Positions 24,184 to 32,375 of a DNA stretch of 64,000 nt are shown piece after piece. Position 1 is the first letter of the stretch; each line of letters begins with the position of its first letter. The translations under genes were made by a program, and so were the position numbers. The notes under the pieces were generated by a model. It had not been told where the DNA came from, ran no database searches, and saw only the letters and a list, made by a program, of their open reading frames with translations. Source of the stretch: an uncultured Bacteroidota bacterium (GTDB taxonomy: Bacteria > Bacteroidota > Bacteroidia > JABEUT01); assembly GCA_903863935.1 (NCBI GenBank), contig CAIPDV010000046.1, positions 1 through 64,000 on the forward strand, given 5' to 3'.

Positions 24184-25356
24184 TTATTTTAAAAGTTCCC
24201 TTGCTATTACCACCTTCTGAATTTCGGAAGTTCCTTCGCCAATAGTGCAAAGCTTGGCATCACGGTAGAATTTTTCAACCGGGAAATCTTTGGTATAACC
24301 GTATCCGCCAAAAATTTGAACCGCATCATTTGCCACTTCCGTAGATATTTCAGAAGCATAATACTTTGCATAAGCGCATTCTTTGGTGCATTTTTGATGC
24401 CTTGTTTTAAGGTCTGCAGCTTGATATGTCAATAATTCCGCCGCTTCAATTTTGGTTGCCATATCAGCCAGTTTAAACGCAATGCCTTGAAATTCGCTGA
24501 TGGATTTTCCAAATTGTTTACGCTCTTTTGAATATTTTATGGATGCTTCCAAAGCACCTTTTGCAATACCAATTGCCAGTGAAGCGATAGAAATACGTCC
24601 ACCATCAAGCACTTTTAATGCTTGCACAAAACCATCCCCTTCTTCCCCTATAATTTGGCTCTTATGAACTCTGCAATTAGTGAATATCTGTTCAGCAGTT
24701 TCCGAAGCACGCATACCCAGTTTGTTTTCTTTTTTTCCGCTGGTAAACCCCGGTGTTCCTTTTTCAACTATGAAAGCTGTCATTCCATGGGAATCTCCTT
24801 TCTCGCCTGTGCGGGTCATTACTACGGCAACATCACCGGATATACCGTGGGTAATGAAATTCTTTGCTCCGTTAATGATATAATCATCTCCGTCTTTTAC
24901 TGCGGTGGTCGACATATTTCCGGCATCCGATCCCGTACCAACTTCAGTTAAACCCCAGGAACCAATCCATTCGCCCGATGCAAGTTTTGGCAAATATTTT
25001 TTCTTTTGCTCTTCGTTAGCAAACTGCAAAATATGACCGGTGCAAAGCGAATTATGTGCTGCAAATGAAAGTCCAATTGAGCCATCAATCTTGGCAATTT
25101 CAACAATAGCTGTTATGTAATCAAAGTAACCGAATCCGGCTCCTCCGTATTCTTCAGGAACCAATACCCCCATGAATCCAAGTTTGCCCAATTCTTTAAA
25201 AACTTCCACCGGAAATTTCTGGCTCTCATCCCATTCCATAATATGCGGATAGATATGCTCCTTACCAAATTTGCGGAGGGTATCAGCAATCATTTGTTGG
25301 GTTTCGCTGATAGAAAAATCAATGGCAGATGCTATGGTTGTTTCAGTAGAACTCAT
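24184..25356 (-). CDS. Acyl-CoA dehydrogenase (short-chain type)
   Basis: The 390-residue flavoenzyme oxidises acyl-CoA to trans-2-enoyl-CoA and passes electrons to ETF. Visible signatures are [19 protein letters not shown], the FAD-binding [25 protein letters not shown], and the catalytic-base region [12 protein letters not shown], in the place used by butyryl-CoA dehydrogenases. A promoter lies just upstream, divergent from the beta-propeller gene. Confidence 0.95.
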   Translation of the reverse strand: MSSTETTIASAIDFSISETQQMIADTLRKFGKEHIYPHIMEWDESQKFPVEVFKELGKLGFMGVLVPEEYGGAGFGYFDYITAIVEIAKIDGSIGLSFAAHNSLCTGHILQFANEEQKKKYLPKLASGEWIGSWGLTEVGTGSDAGNMSTTAVKDGDDYIINGAKNFITHGISGDVAVVMTRTGEKGDSHGMTAFIVEKGTPGFTSGKKENKLGMRASETAEQIFTNCRVHKSQIIGEEGDGFVQALKVLDGGRISIASLAIGIAKGALEASIKYSKERKQFGKSISEFQGIAFKLADMATKIEAAELLTYQAADLKTRHQKCTKECAYAKYYASEISTEVANDAVQIFGGYGYTKDFPVEKFYRDAKLCTIGEGTSEIQKVVIARELLK

Positions 25357-25370
25357 GGTTAGTTTTTTTG

Positions 25371-25378
25371 CAAAGTTA
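25371..25378 (-). promoter_or_regulatory. Promoter -7 box of the acyl-CoA dehydrogenase gene
   Basis: On the minus strand TAACTTTG matches TAnnTTTG 14 bases before the start codon. Confidence 0.55.
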
Positions 25379-25401
25379 ATATTTCAGTATTATAGAAATT
25401 C

Positions 25402-25409
25402 TATCTTTG
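25402..25409 (+). promoter_or_regulatory. Promoter -7 box of the beta-propeller gene
   Basis: TATCTTTG matches TAnnTTTG and sits 32 bases before the ATG at 25442. It shows that the longer upstream frame is not translated. Confidence 0.6.
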
Positions 25410-25441
25410 AACTTTTAATCGTACTACTTAACATATTCATA

Positions 25442-26476
25442 ATGAAAACCACGTTATTAACAGGTTTATTTGCGGCTGCTTTCGGAATTTTAGCAAACGC
25501 ACAGGCAACAAAATCGCATTATAAGATTGTGAACCGTATTCACATAAACGGCGAAACATTTTGGGACTATCTTACCGTAGACGAAGCATCCAATACTTTA
25601 TATGTTTCTCATAGCAACCGGGTAGAAGTTGTGGACCTCAATAAGTCGAAACTGGTTGATAGTATAATCAACCTGAATGGAGTTCATGGAATAGCCTTGG
25701 CACCTGATTATAATAAAGGTTTCATTACCGAAGGGAAAGATACCTCTGTTACCGTTTTTGATATGACTACGCATGCCACACTTGCAAAAATTAAGTTGCC
25801 CGGTGGCTTTGGACCGGATGCAATTGTTTATGATAAAACCACACACCGTATTTTCACATTCAACGGGCACAGCAATAATTCAACCGTAATAAGTGCCAAG
25901 ACAAATGCGATTCTCGGAACCATTCCATTAGATGGCAAACCGGAGTTTTGTGTGGCCGATGGACAAGGTAAACTATATGTGAACCTGGAAGACAAAAGCA
26001 TGATTGAAGAGATTGATGTCAATACTATGAAAGTTTTAAAACAATGGTCTATTGCACCTGGGGCAGGCCCAAGCGGGTTAGCAATGGATACTAAAAATCG
26101 TCGCTTATTTTCTGTTTGCGATAATAAATTAATGGTTGTTTCCGATCCGGATAAAGGAACCGTTGTTACTACAGTACCTGTTGGAGATGGGCCAGATGCT
26201 GCAGCCTTTGATCCGGAACTGATGCGTATATATAGCTCCAACGGAAACGGAAATATTACGGTTGTTTCGGATAGCGCAGATACCTACAAAGTATTGGAAA
26301 CAGTTACCACCCAAAACCGGGCAAGAACCATGGCCATTAATACCAAAACACATCACCTTTATCTGCCGGTAGGCGAATGGAAACCACTGCCGCCCGTTAG
26401 AGCCGGAGCTGAAAAACCAAAACCCGGAATTAAACAGGGTACATTTGTTGTTATGGATATTGAGACGAAGGATTGA
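25442..26476 (+). CDS. Exported YncE-like seven-bladed beta-propeller protein
   Basis: The 344-residue product has a signal peptide (MKTTLLTGLFAAAFGILANA) and repeated YVTN-type beta-propeller units (LYVSHSNRVEVVDLNKSK, GFGPDAIVYD, LYVNLEDKSMIEEIDVNT, GDGPDAAAFDPELMRIYSS). Such proteins fold as seven-bladed propellers in the periplasm; no enzymatic residues are evident. It has its own promoter and is followed by the acyl-CoA ligase gene after 39 bases. Confidence 0.87.
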   Translation: MKTTLLTGLFAAAFGILANAQATKSHYKIVNRIHINGETFWDYLTVDEASNTLYVSHSNRVEVVDLNKSKLVDSIINLNGVHGIALAPDYNKGFITEGKDTSVTVFDMTTHATLAKIKLPGGFGPDAIVYDKTTHRIFTFNGHSNNSTVISAKTNAILGTIPLDGKPEFCVADGQGKLYVNLEDKSMIEEIDVNTMKVLKQWSIAPGAGPSGLAMDTKNRRLFSVCDNKLMVVSDPDKGTVVTTVPVGDGPDAAAFDPELMRIYSSNGNGNITVVSDSADTYKVLETVTTQNRARTMAINTKTHHLYLPVGEWKPLPPVRAGAEKPKPGIKQGTFVVMDIETKD

Positions 26477-26515
26477 GGTTTTCTAAATTATTTTTCTGTA
26501 ATACAGTCTGCACTT

Positions 26516-28060
26516 ATGCTTAATCTATCCATTATACTTGAAGATAGTGCAAAGCGTTATCCGAAAAAGGCGGCTTTTACTTTTTTAGATAGAAGCATCT
26601 CCTATGTTGAAACAAATGATGCAGCAAACCAAGTTGCCAATGGGTTACTAAATTTAGGCATTAAACCCGGTGATAAAATAGCCATAAGCTGTCCGAACCT
26701 AATTGAGTTTCCGGTTATTTATTTTGGTATTCTAAAAACCGGAGCAGTAGTAGTTCCGCTAAATGTATTGCTAAAAAAAGATGAAATAGAATATCATTTG
26801 AAAGACAGTGATGCCAAAGTTTATTTCTGTTTTGCAGGCACACCCGAATTACCTTCAGGTGAAACAGGTTACGCAGCTTTCAATTCAGTGGAAGGATGTC
26901 AACACTTTTTCCTGATCATGCAAGATCCTGAAATGGGTTCTTCTATAAAAGGAGTTCAGACATTAAACGATTTTACAAAAGGGCAATCATCGCAATTTGA
27001 AACACATCAAGCTAAAGAAGATGATACCGCTGTCATTATTTATACATCAGGCACCACAGGCCGTCCGAAGGGAGCTGAACTGACGCACTCGAACTTGCTG
27101 CTCAATGCAATTTCTATGTGCGATTTGATGGAATGCCAAACGGAAGATGTAATACTAATTATCCTGCCTTTGTTCCATAGTTTTGGTATGACGGTCTCCA
27201 TGAATGCGGGTGTTTACAGAGGTTGTAGCTGTGTATTGTTAACTCGCTTTGATGCAGAAATGGCTTTTAGCATGATGGAAAAACATGGCGTTAGCATTTT
27301 TGCAGCTGTACCTACTATGTATTGGGGACTATTGAATTATACCAACCCTAAATTTAATTACGAGCTCATTGCCAAAAACCTGAAATTATGCGTTTCGGGT
27401 GGTGCATCGTTGCCTGTGAAAGTGATACAAGATTTCGAAAAACGGTTTAACGTTCCTATTATTGAAAGTTATGGAATGTCGGAAGGTTCACCAGTGGTGA
27501 CATTTAACCAACCGAAAATAGGCCGGAAAGCAGGTTCCATTGGTACGCCCTTATGGGGATTGGAAGTAAAATTGATAGATGCTGATGGGAATGAAGTACC
27601 CGTCGGAGAAAAAGGAGAACTACTCTACAGAGGCCATAATGTGATGAAAGGCTATTATAAAAAACCGGATGAAACCCAAAAAACATTGCGAAATGGTTGG
27701 CTGCATTCCGGCGATATGGCTGTAAAAGACGAAGATGGTTTTATATATATTGTAGATAGAATTAAGGATATGATAAACCGGGGAGGCATGAAGGTTTACC
27801 CGCGTGAAATAGAAGAAGTGATTATTAAACATGAAGCTGTATCTTTAGTAGCTGTAATAGGTATTCCGCATGAAGAATTAGGTGAAGAGGTAAAGGCGTA
27901 TGTTGTTTTGAAAGAAACTGCAACAATATCCGATACAGATTTAATAACATGGACGAAAGAACGGGTTGCATCTTATAAATATCCCCGCCATATTGAGTTT
28001 ATAAAAGCCTTGCCGACCACTGCAACTGGTAAGATTTTAAAAAGGGAGTTAAGGAAGTGA
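26516..28060 (+). CDS. Long-chain fatty acid-CoA ligase (AMP-forming)
   Basis: The 514-residue enzyme activates carboxylates to acyl-CoA through an acyl-adenylate. It has the P-loop YTSGTTGRPKGAE, the adenylate motif IIESYGMSEGSP, GWLHSGDMAVKDEDGFIYIVDR with the hinge DR, and the C-terminal lysine motif PTTATGKILKREL. Fatty acids are the likeliest substrate given the acyl-CoA dehydrogenase nearby, but the specificity cannot be read from sequence. Confidence 0.9.
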   Translation: MLNLSIILEDSAKRYPKKAAFTFLDRSISYVETNDAANQVANGLLNLGIKPGDKIAISCPNLIEFPVIYFGILKTGAVVVPLNVLLKKDEIEYHLKDSDAKVYFCFAGTPELPSGETGYAAFNSVEGCQHFFLIMQDPEMGSSIKGVQTLNDFTKGQSSQFETHQAKEDDTAVIIYTSGTTGRPKGAELTHSNLLLNAISMCDLMECQTEDVILIILPLFHSFGMTVSMNAGVYRGCSCVLLTRFDAEMAFSMMEKHGVSIFAAVPTMYWGLLNYTNPKFNYELIAKNLKLCVSGGASLPVKVIQDFEKRFNVPIIESYGMSEGSPVVTFNQPKIGRKAGSIGTPLWGLEVKLIDADGNEVPVGEKGELLYRGHNVMKGYYKKPDETQKTLRNGWLHSGDMAVKDEDGFIYIVDRIKDMINRGGMKVYPREIEEVIIKHEAVSLVAVIGIPHEELGEEVKAYVVLKETATISDTDLITWTKERVASYKYPRHIEFIKALPTTATGKILKRELRK

Positions 28061-28088
28061 GGTTGTAAATGTTGCCATGACCAATTTA

Positions 28089-28249
28089 AATTAGGCTAAA
28101 GCCAAAATATAGTTCACTTTTTTATCCACGACCTAAAGGTCGTGGCAATTGCAAACTCTTTCCAATATTGAGTGGGGGCTGTTTTAGTTGCCACGACCTT
28201 TAGGTCGTGGATAGATTGACCTCCAGAATTTTGGCTTTAGCCTAAATTC
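28089..28249. repeat. REP pair (BIME) upstream of the RAYT gene
   Basis: Two hairpins CCACGACCTAAAGGTCGTGG (28126-28145 and, inverted, 28191-28210) are flanked by TTAGGCTAAAGCCAAAAT and its inverted copy. The whole unit is symmetric, as in bacterial interspersed mosaic elements. The gap between the ligase gene and the transposase holds nothing else except the promoter at 28267. Confidence 0.88.
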
Positions 28250-28266
28250 ATCCTAATGAATTTATT

Positions 28267-28274
28267 TATCTTTG
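28267..28274 (+). promoter_or_regulatory. Promoter -7 box of the RAYT gene
   Basis: TATCTTTG matches TAnnTTTG, 22 bases before the ATG. Confidence 0.55.
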
Positions 28275-28296
28275 CTATAATTATAACCTACTTATC

Positions 28297-28725
28297 ATGC
28301 CTTATTGCAAACTAATGGTTCATGCCATTTGGTCCACCAAAAATCGTAACCCAATTATTGGGAAAGAGCTGAAACCACTTTTATTGCAACATATAAAGGA
28401 AAATAGTTTCAAAAAATATATACATATTGATTCTCTTGAATGTGTTTCAAACCATATTCATTTGCTTATATCTCTTGGAGCAGACCAAACAATTGCAAAG
28501 ACAATAGGATTGATAAAAGGCGAGTCATCAAATTGGGTTAATAAGCAAAGTTTTAGTCGCGTAAAATTTGAATGGCAGGAAGAATATATAGCTATTTCTG
28601 TAAGCCCCTCAGTAATTGATAAAGTTCGTGTTTATATTTCGAGACAAGAGGAGCACCATAAAAAGAAAACTTTTGCAGATGAATATGATGAGTTTATTAA
28701 GGCAAGCGGTATTGTGTTAGGCTAA
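28297..28725 (+). CDS. REP-associated tyrosine transposase (Y1/IS200-like)
   Basis: The 142-residue protein is a full-length Y1 transposase domain: the HUH motif in VSNHIHLLISL, EWQEEYIAISVS, and the catalytic tyrosine in VYISRQEEHHKKKTF with the closing ADEYDEFI. Such domesticated relatives of TnpA handle single-stranded hairpins of REP elements. Four REP hairpins in two mirrored pairs flank the gene, the arrangement of a REPtron. Its own stop codon lies in the outer arm of the downstream REP unit, so gene and repeats have moved or evolved together. Confidence 0.92.
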   Translation: MPYCKLMVHAIWSTKNRNPIIGKELKPLLLQHIKENSFKKYIHIDSLECVSNHIHLLISLGADQTIAKTIGLIKGESSNWVNKQSFSRVKFEWQEEYIAISVSPSVIDKVRVYISRQEEHHKKKTFADEYDEFIKASGIVLG

Positions 28726-28935
28726 AGCCAGAGCATTTGGGCTTATCAATCCACGACCTAAAGGTCGTGGCAACTAAAACAGCCAAAGTTCGATTTCAAA
28801 AGGAAGTCCTAATTGCCACGACCTTTAGGTCGTGGATTAGAATAAAAAAGGAAATTGGCTTTAGCCTAACAATTTTCTTTTAGGCCAAAGCTAATACAAA
28901 GGGGTTTGGCTATCCACGACCTAAAGGTCGTGGCA
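28716..28935. repeat. REP cluster downstream of the RAYT gene
   Basis: Hairpins CCACGACCTAAAGGTCGTGG occur at 28751-28770, inverted at 28816-28835, and again at 28914-28933. The outer arms TTAGGCTAAAGCC (from 28718) and GGCTTTAGCCTAA (about 28856-28869) close the first pair. No gene lies in this stretch. Confidence 0.88.
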
Positions 28936-28949
28936 ACTATAATGCAAGG

Positions 28950-29333
28950 CTATTCAGTTTTCTTGTCAAATCTAACAGCTAGAAAATACACCCCAATAGT
29001 ATATGTTGTTAAAATAGCTAATAATACCAATTCATTTGGTGTCCAATAAGTTCCAATTGAAAAAAATAAAACAAATACACCAAAAATGAAAAGTGAAGGG
29101 GCAATCAATGCTTTCGAATTGTATTTAGCGATTGAAAACATCGTGCCAAAAATGCTAATTACTCCAGATATTTCACATATCCTAAGCCAGACATTTAAAT
29201 AAGTTCTTTCATCATTTACCCCATAGTAATAAGCAGAATAGAGCGTAACAATGAACAGTAGATAAAATGATAAATTAAATATTGTATAACCTTTAAAACT
29301 GAACTTAAAGTATTTAAATAATTTGGCCATCAT
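28950..29333 (-). CDS. Four-helix membrane protein of unknown function
   Basis: The 127-residue protein has four hydrophobic segments (about 15-36, 46-68, 75-93, 99-120) and charged ends. No family is recognised. It lies 7 bases after the Fe-S oxidoreductase gene on the same strand and so may be its operon partner. In related genomes this position is often held by a CCG-domain Fe-S protein, which is not present here. Confidence 0.7.
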   Translation of the reverse strand: MMAKLFKYFKFSFKGYTIFNLSFYLLFIVTLYSAYYYGVNDERTYLNVWLRICEISGVISIFGTMFSIAKYNSKALIAPSLFIFGVFVLFFSIGTYWTPNELVLLAILTTYTIGVYFLAVRFDKKTE

Positions 29334-29340
29334 TCGGATA

Positions 29341-30630
29341 TTAAACCCCGCTCACCCACCCTAACCTGTCACTCGCAGGGAACTGCCAGGGAGCGCCGTT
29401 GTTCTCAATATTGTTGAGCATCATCGCCAACTCTTGCGGTGCAGCTGATTGCTCCATTACGAGGAAACGGCGTATGTCTACAATAATAGAAAGTGGGTCA
29501 ATATTTACAGGGCATTCCTGTACACAGGCATTGCAAGATGTGCATGCCCAAACCTCTTCCGGAAGAATATAATTGCCGAGAAGTGATTTTCCGTCATCAA
29601 CAAATTTTCCATTTTTTGCTATATTCTTTCCCACCTCTTCCAACCTGTCCCGGGTGTCCATCATTATTTTGCGCGGAGAAAGAAGTTTGCCGGTTTGGTT
29701 GGCCGGGCAGCTCGAGGTACATCGTCCACATTCGGTGCAGGAGTAAGCATTCATTAACTGATGGCGCGATAAATCAAAAACATCCTTGGCTCCGAAACGC
29801 TCCGGCGGGGCAGCATTGGCAGTATCAGGAGGAACGCTTGATGGGTCCAGCATCAGCTTGATTTCTTTCGTAACCGAGGCGAGATTTGTAAACTCTCCTT
29901 TGGGTTTCAGGTTTGAATAATATACATTCGGGAATGCAAGCAGAATATGGAAATGCTTGGAATAGGGTACATAATTTAAAAAAGCAAGGATGCCAATTAT
30001 GTGAAACCACCAACAGAAATGTTCTATGAATTCAAGGGTTGGAATGGAGCAGCCATTAAGCATTGGTACTAAGAAATTGCTTACCGGAAATCCTTTAACA
30101 TTGCGCATAAGAATAGTATCGGAAGCATCCAGAAAAAGGAAAGCAGTCATTAAAGCTATTTCTGTAATGAGGATAATATTTGCGTCGGACCTTGGCCAGG
30201 TTGTCATTTCTCTTGACCAAAACCGTTTTAATTTGGCAACATTCCTTCTCAATAAAAAAATGGCACAGGAAATCCATACAGCTACCGCTAAAAATTCAAA
30301 TGAAGTAATAAGAAAAGTGTAAAAAGAACCCAGGAATGAGAAGATACGATGCGTCCCCATCACACCATCAATAAGGATTTCGAGAACTTCGATATTGATG
30401 ATGATGAAACCGACGTAAACAAAAATATGGAGTATACCCGCAAATGGACGCTTCACCATTTTACTTTGCCCTATGGCAACCATGAACATAGTTTTCCATC
30501 TTTCGGCAGAATCGCCTGTAACCTCAAAAGGCTTGCCCAGCTTAATATTGCTTGTTATCCTGCGGATGGCAAGTGTAAACGATACAATCGCGACGACTAA
30601 TACAATTATGAATATGATTTGTGCTATCAT
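29341..30630 (-). CDS. Membrane Fe-S oxidoreductase (heterodisulfide reductase-like)
   Basis: The 429-residue protein has five to six N-terminal helices resembling nitrate reductase gamma/HdrE cytochrome domains, then a soluble region with two 4Fe-4S motifs, CTECGRCTSSCP and CTSCNACVQECP. This layout passes electrons between the membrane quinone pool and a soluble partner. Substrate and partner are unknown. It lies 11 bases after the MCE gene, so the two are cotranscribed. Confidence 0.88.
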   Translation of the reverse strand: MIAQIIFIIVLVVAIVSFTLAIRRITSNIKLGKPFEVTGDSAERWKTMFMVAIGQSKMVKRPFAGILHIFVYVGFIIINIEVLEILIDGVMGTHRIFSFLGSFYTFLITSFEFLAVAVWISCAIFLLRRNVAKLKRFWSREMTTWPRSDANIILITEIALMTAFLFLDASDTILMRNVKGFPVSNFLVPMLNGCSIPTLEFIEHFCWWFHIIGILAFLNYVPYSKHFHILLAFPNVYYSNLKPKGEFTNLASVTKEIKLMLDPSSVPPDTANAAPPERFGAKDVFDLSRHQLMNAYSCTECGRCTSSCPANQTGKLLSPRKIMMDTRDRLEEVGKNIAKNGKFVDDGKSLLGNYILPEEVWACTSCNACVQECPVNIDPLSIIVDIRRFLVMEQSAAPQELAMMLNNIENNGAPWQFPASDRLGWVSGV

Positions 30631-30641
30631 AATGTAGTCGG

Positions 30642-31604
30642 TTATTCTTTTTTACCAAAAACAGAGAAGTGAACATACCGTTTTGGATGCAGGCGGAAAT
30701 CTTCCAGTAATTGTCTTAGCTGTTCCGATGCGCCTGAAAGCCTGTTATACAATGCCGTATCTTTTGCCAACATACCCATGCTACCTTCGCCCTTGTTTAT
30801 CCTTCCCATAATTTGAGAAGTATAATAAAGGGCACTGTCGGCGTGATTAATTGCGCTTTGAATTTTAGCTTTTGCCAATGTGTCACTAAGGTTGGCAAAG
30901 TTCGTAATGATCTTATTCAGGTTTTTGCTGTTCTTGGCGAGTGTTGTCGAAATTTCATCCACCTTTCCAAGGATTGAAGAAATGTGCCCTGATTCATTTC
31001 CCATGAGTTCGTCAACACTTTTCGAAGTATTCTCAATGTGAACGAGAGAATTCTTGATGCTGGCTATACTTTGTTTCAGATTATCACGTGTATCCTTGGT
31101 AAATATTCCATCAATTATTGCAATGGTTGTGTCGATGGATGAGATAAGATTTTCAACTTTCCGTTTTAAAGGCAATACCTGCTTGTCAACCGTTTCTTTA
31201 AGGGTTTCTTCTACAGTTGCCGAAAGTGTGTCTCCATCCTGAATTAATTCAGTTCCCTTACCCAATTGAATTTCGATTGCTTTGGAACCAAGAAAATCTG
31301 CGCTGAATATTTTAGCAATGGAATTCTTAGGTATCTTAACATCGGTATTGGTAATTTGCATGGTTACCACAATTTTTCCCGATGTATTCGGTTCAATAGC
31401 AATTGTTTTGATATGTCCTATATGGAAACCATTTATTACAACCGGGTTGGATGGAACAACACCCTGCACATCGGAATAAACTGCATATATTTTCTTAGTA
31501 TGCGTAAAAAGGTTTATGCCTTTCAGAAAGTTCAGCCCGAAAATCACCATTCCAAGCGCAACCGTTACTATAATACCTGTTTTAACTTCTTTTTTTAATG
31601 CCAC
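30642..31604 (-). CDS. MCE/MlaD-family lipid transport protein
   Basis: From GTG 31604 the product has 320 residues: one N-terminal helix (about 8-30), an MCE domain (YAVYSDVQGVVPSNPVVING with GHIKTI), and a long helical tail with low-complexity N, K, S. MlaD proteins form rings that move phospholipids between membranes. The TTG at 31625 would overlap the promoter box, so the GTG is preferred. It heads an operon with the Fe-S protein. Confidence 0.85.
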   Translation of the reverse strand: MALKKEVKTGIIVTVALGMVIFGLNFLKGINLFTHTKKIYAVYSDVQGVVPSNPVVINGFHIGHIKTIAIEPNTSGKIVVTMQITNTDVKIPKNSIAKIFSADFLGSKAIEIQLGKGTELIQDGDTLSATVEETLKETVDKQVLPLKRKVENLISSIDTTIAIIDGIFTKDTRDNLKQSIASIKNSLVHIENTSKSVDELMGNESGHISSILGKVDEISTTLAKNSKNLNKIITNFANLSDTLAKAKIQSAINHADSALYYTSQIMGRINKGEGSMGMLAKDTALYNRLSGASEQLRQLLEDFRLHPKRYVHFSVFGKKE

Positions 31605-31622
31605 AATCTTACTATAAAGTTG

Positions 31623-31630
31623 CAAAGGTA
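31623..31630 (-). promoter_or_regulatory. Promoter -7 box of the MCE operon
   Basis: On the minus strand TACCTTTG matches TAnnTTTG, about 18 bases before the GTG start at 31604. Confidence 0.6.
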
Positions 31631-31678
31631 AGGATTATGGAATAAATGAACCTATTCCATCCTGATTACTTATGTTTT

Positions 31679-31811
31679 CAGATTCCTCACTTCGTTCGGA
31701 ATGACAGAGTTTGTATTATAGTGGGGATGTTGCGGCAGGCTTCGCCCGCCGCAACATCCCCCTACCTTTCAACCTCAAAACCTTGTTATTCTGAACGAAG
31801 TGAGGAATCTG
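31679..31811. repeat. Nested inverted repeat between MCE and marR operons
   Basis: Outer arms CAGATTCCTCACTTCGTTCG (31679-31698) and its near-copy (31786-31811) enclose a perfect 14-base inner stem GGGGATGTTGCGGC / GCCGCAACATCCCC (31723-31736, 31748-31761). It fills most of the gap between the divergent promoters. No gene is seen. Confidence 0.8.
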
Positions 31812-31844
31812 ACAGAAGATTTACAATTTCACCAATTAGTTTAA

Positions 31845-31877
31845 TTTGCCAACTATTAATAAATTAAACTATCTTTG
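31845..31877 (+). promoter_or_regulatory. Promoter of the marR-RND operon
   Basis: TTTG (31845-31848) and TATCTTTG (31870-31877) are 21 bases apart, a full match to the Bacteroidota TTTG-n20-TAnnTTTG promoter. The start codon follows 20 bases later. Confidence 0.8.
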
Positions 31878-31896
31878 TGGCCTCCCCTTCAATTTT

Positions 31897-32361
31897 ATGG
31901 CAACCAGGCAAAAACAGAATTCTATTTTTGATTTTGAAGATTTTTCCTTCGGAAGAAAATTCGGAATGCTTGGTAAACTGTATGTTACACAACTTGCCAA
32001 AAACCTGAAACACCTGGGTATAGAAAGGCAGTTTTCGGTGCTTGTTCTGCTCGACAAAATGGGTAGCCAGTGCAGCCAGAAAGTAATTGGTGAAATGCTT
32101 CATATAGATAAGGCCATGATGGTTGGTGTAATTGATGATCTTTCAAAGAAAGGATTTATTAAACGGACCCCCAACCCGAACGACCGCCGGGAGTACTGGA
32201 TTCAGCTTACTGCTAAAGGAAAAGAAAGCACCCCCGAAATTTTATCGACCGTTCATCGTCTAAACAAATCTATTACGAAAGGATTGACCCCGGCAGAAGT
32301 GAAAAAGTTTCACAACCAGCTCGAATTAGTTTACAAAAACCTGGAAGAGATTTCCAAATAA
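31897..32361 (+). CDS. MarR-family transcriptional regulator
   Basis: The 154-residue protein has the winged helix of MarR: QFSVLVLLDKMGSQCSQ, IGEMLHIDKAMMVGVIDDLS, and the wing KRTPNPNDRREYWIQLTAKG. It is the first gene of an operon with an RND efflux system and probably represses it until a small aromatic ligand binds. It overlaps nothing and is 14 bases from the adaptor gene. Confidence 0.92.
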   Translation: MATRQKQNSIFDFEDFSFGRKFGMLGKLYVTQLAKNLKHLGIERQFSVLVLLDKMGSQCSQKVIGEMLHIDKAMMVGVIDDLSKKGFIKRTPNPNDRREYWIQLTAKGKESTPEILSTVHRLNKSITKGLTPAEVKKFHNQLELVYKNLEEISK

Positions 32362-32375
32362 CACAGCATCCCGGT

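Noticed and set aside
25271-25441. Longer N-terminus for the beta-propeller protein
   Set aside because: The promoter box at 25402 and the signal peptide from 25442 show that the upstream codons are not translated.
28091-28935. CRISPR array, because short palindromic units recur around 28.1-28.9 kb
   Set aside because: The units alternate in orientation, spacing is irregular, and a Y1 transposase gene sits between them, so REP is the better reading.
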